Shown: positions 13,404 through 13,413 of the stretch, piece by piece | Position numbering within the stretch: the stretch's first letter is position 1 | Layout: the number at the start of each line of letters is the position of its first letter | From: an uncultured Eubacteriales bacterium | Lineage (GTDB): Bacteria > Bacillota > Clostridia > Peptostreptococcales > Anaerovoracaceae | Assembly: GCA_910585135.1 (NCBI GenBank) | Contig: CAJUEB010000045.1 | Span: 1-13,413, forward strand | Length of the DNA stretch: 13,413 nucleotides | Direction: 5' to 3' | Program-made: the position numbers and the translations under genes | The notes under the pieces: generated by a model | What the model saw: only the letters and a program-made list of their open reading frames with translations | The model's database searches: none | Told to the model about the DNA's origin: nothing

Positions 13404-13413
13404 ATCATGGAGA

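Overview
The window looks like a chromosomal segment of a Gram-positive, low-to-moderate-GC member of the Bacillota, probably a Clostridia/Lachnospiraceae-type gut anaerobe. This rests on strong AGGAGG-like ribosome binding sites, a lipobox-type lipoprotein, Rho-independent terminators and the protein families present. The species cannot be named from the sequence. All supported genes are on the + strand.

Left part (1-5456): an EamA/DMT-type transporter (362-1225) sits behind an extended -10 promoter and a leader of about 240 nt. It is followed by a membrane-bound hybrid sensor histidine kinase with two receiver domains (1533-4106). A solute-binding lipoprotein (4140-5456) lies 33 bp after the kinase with no permease genes beside it, which suggests a sensory pair rather than a complete importer.

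Middle (5457-6247): an AT-rich, gene-poor stretch. It holds two copies of an imperfect palindrome, a good sigma-A-type promoter, and a 13-bp hairpin that buries the ribosome binding site of a 49-codon ORF. The ORF resembles the N-terminal helix-turn-helix part of a transposase, so this may be a mobile-element remnant.

Right part (6248-13413): the most interesting region. A two-TM protein of unknown function and two WYL-domain proteins overlap each other by 14 bp in a tight operon that ends at a clear terminator (9352-9379). Next come a perfect tandem 16-bp repeat, a -10 element without a recognisable -35, and a structured RNA. In that RNA a tRNA-like cloverleaf is enclosed by a 9-bp end-pairing stem, the layout expected of a bacterial Y RNA (YrlA type). 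A second structured element ending in a T-run follows, immediately before a Ro60-like protein (DUF2828/TROVE-type with a vWA MIDAS site), the RNA ligase RtcB and an RlaP-type nucleotidyltransferase.

Read together, 6248-13310 is a candidate RNA surveillance and repair island. WYL proteins would sense a signal and act at the tandem repeat. The Y-like RNA would gate or tether the Ro-like ring. RtcB would seal 2',3'-cyclic phosphate or 3'-phosphate ends. The nucleotidyltransferase would add nucleotides or tag ends. Ro-Y RNA-RtcB linkage is known in proteobacteria (rsr-yrl-rtcBA); the divergent Ro-like protein, the WYL pair, the tandem operator and the RlaP partner without RtcA in this Bacillota context are what deserve attention. 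A 22-bp direct repeat brackets the nucleotidyltransferase and points to past duplication or deletion there.
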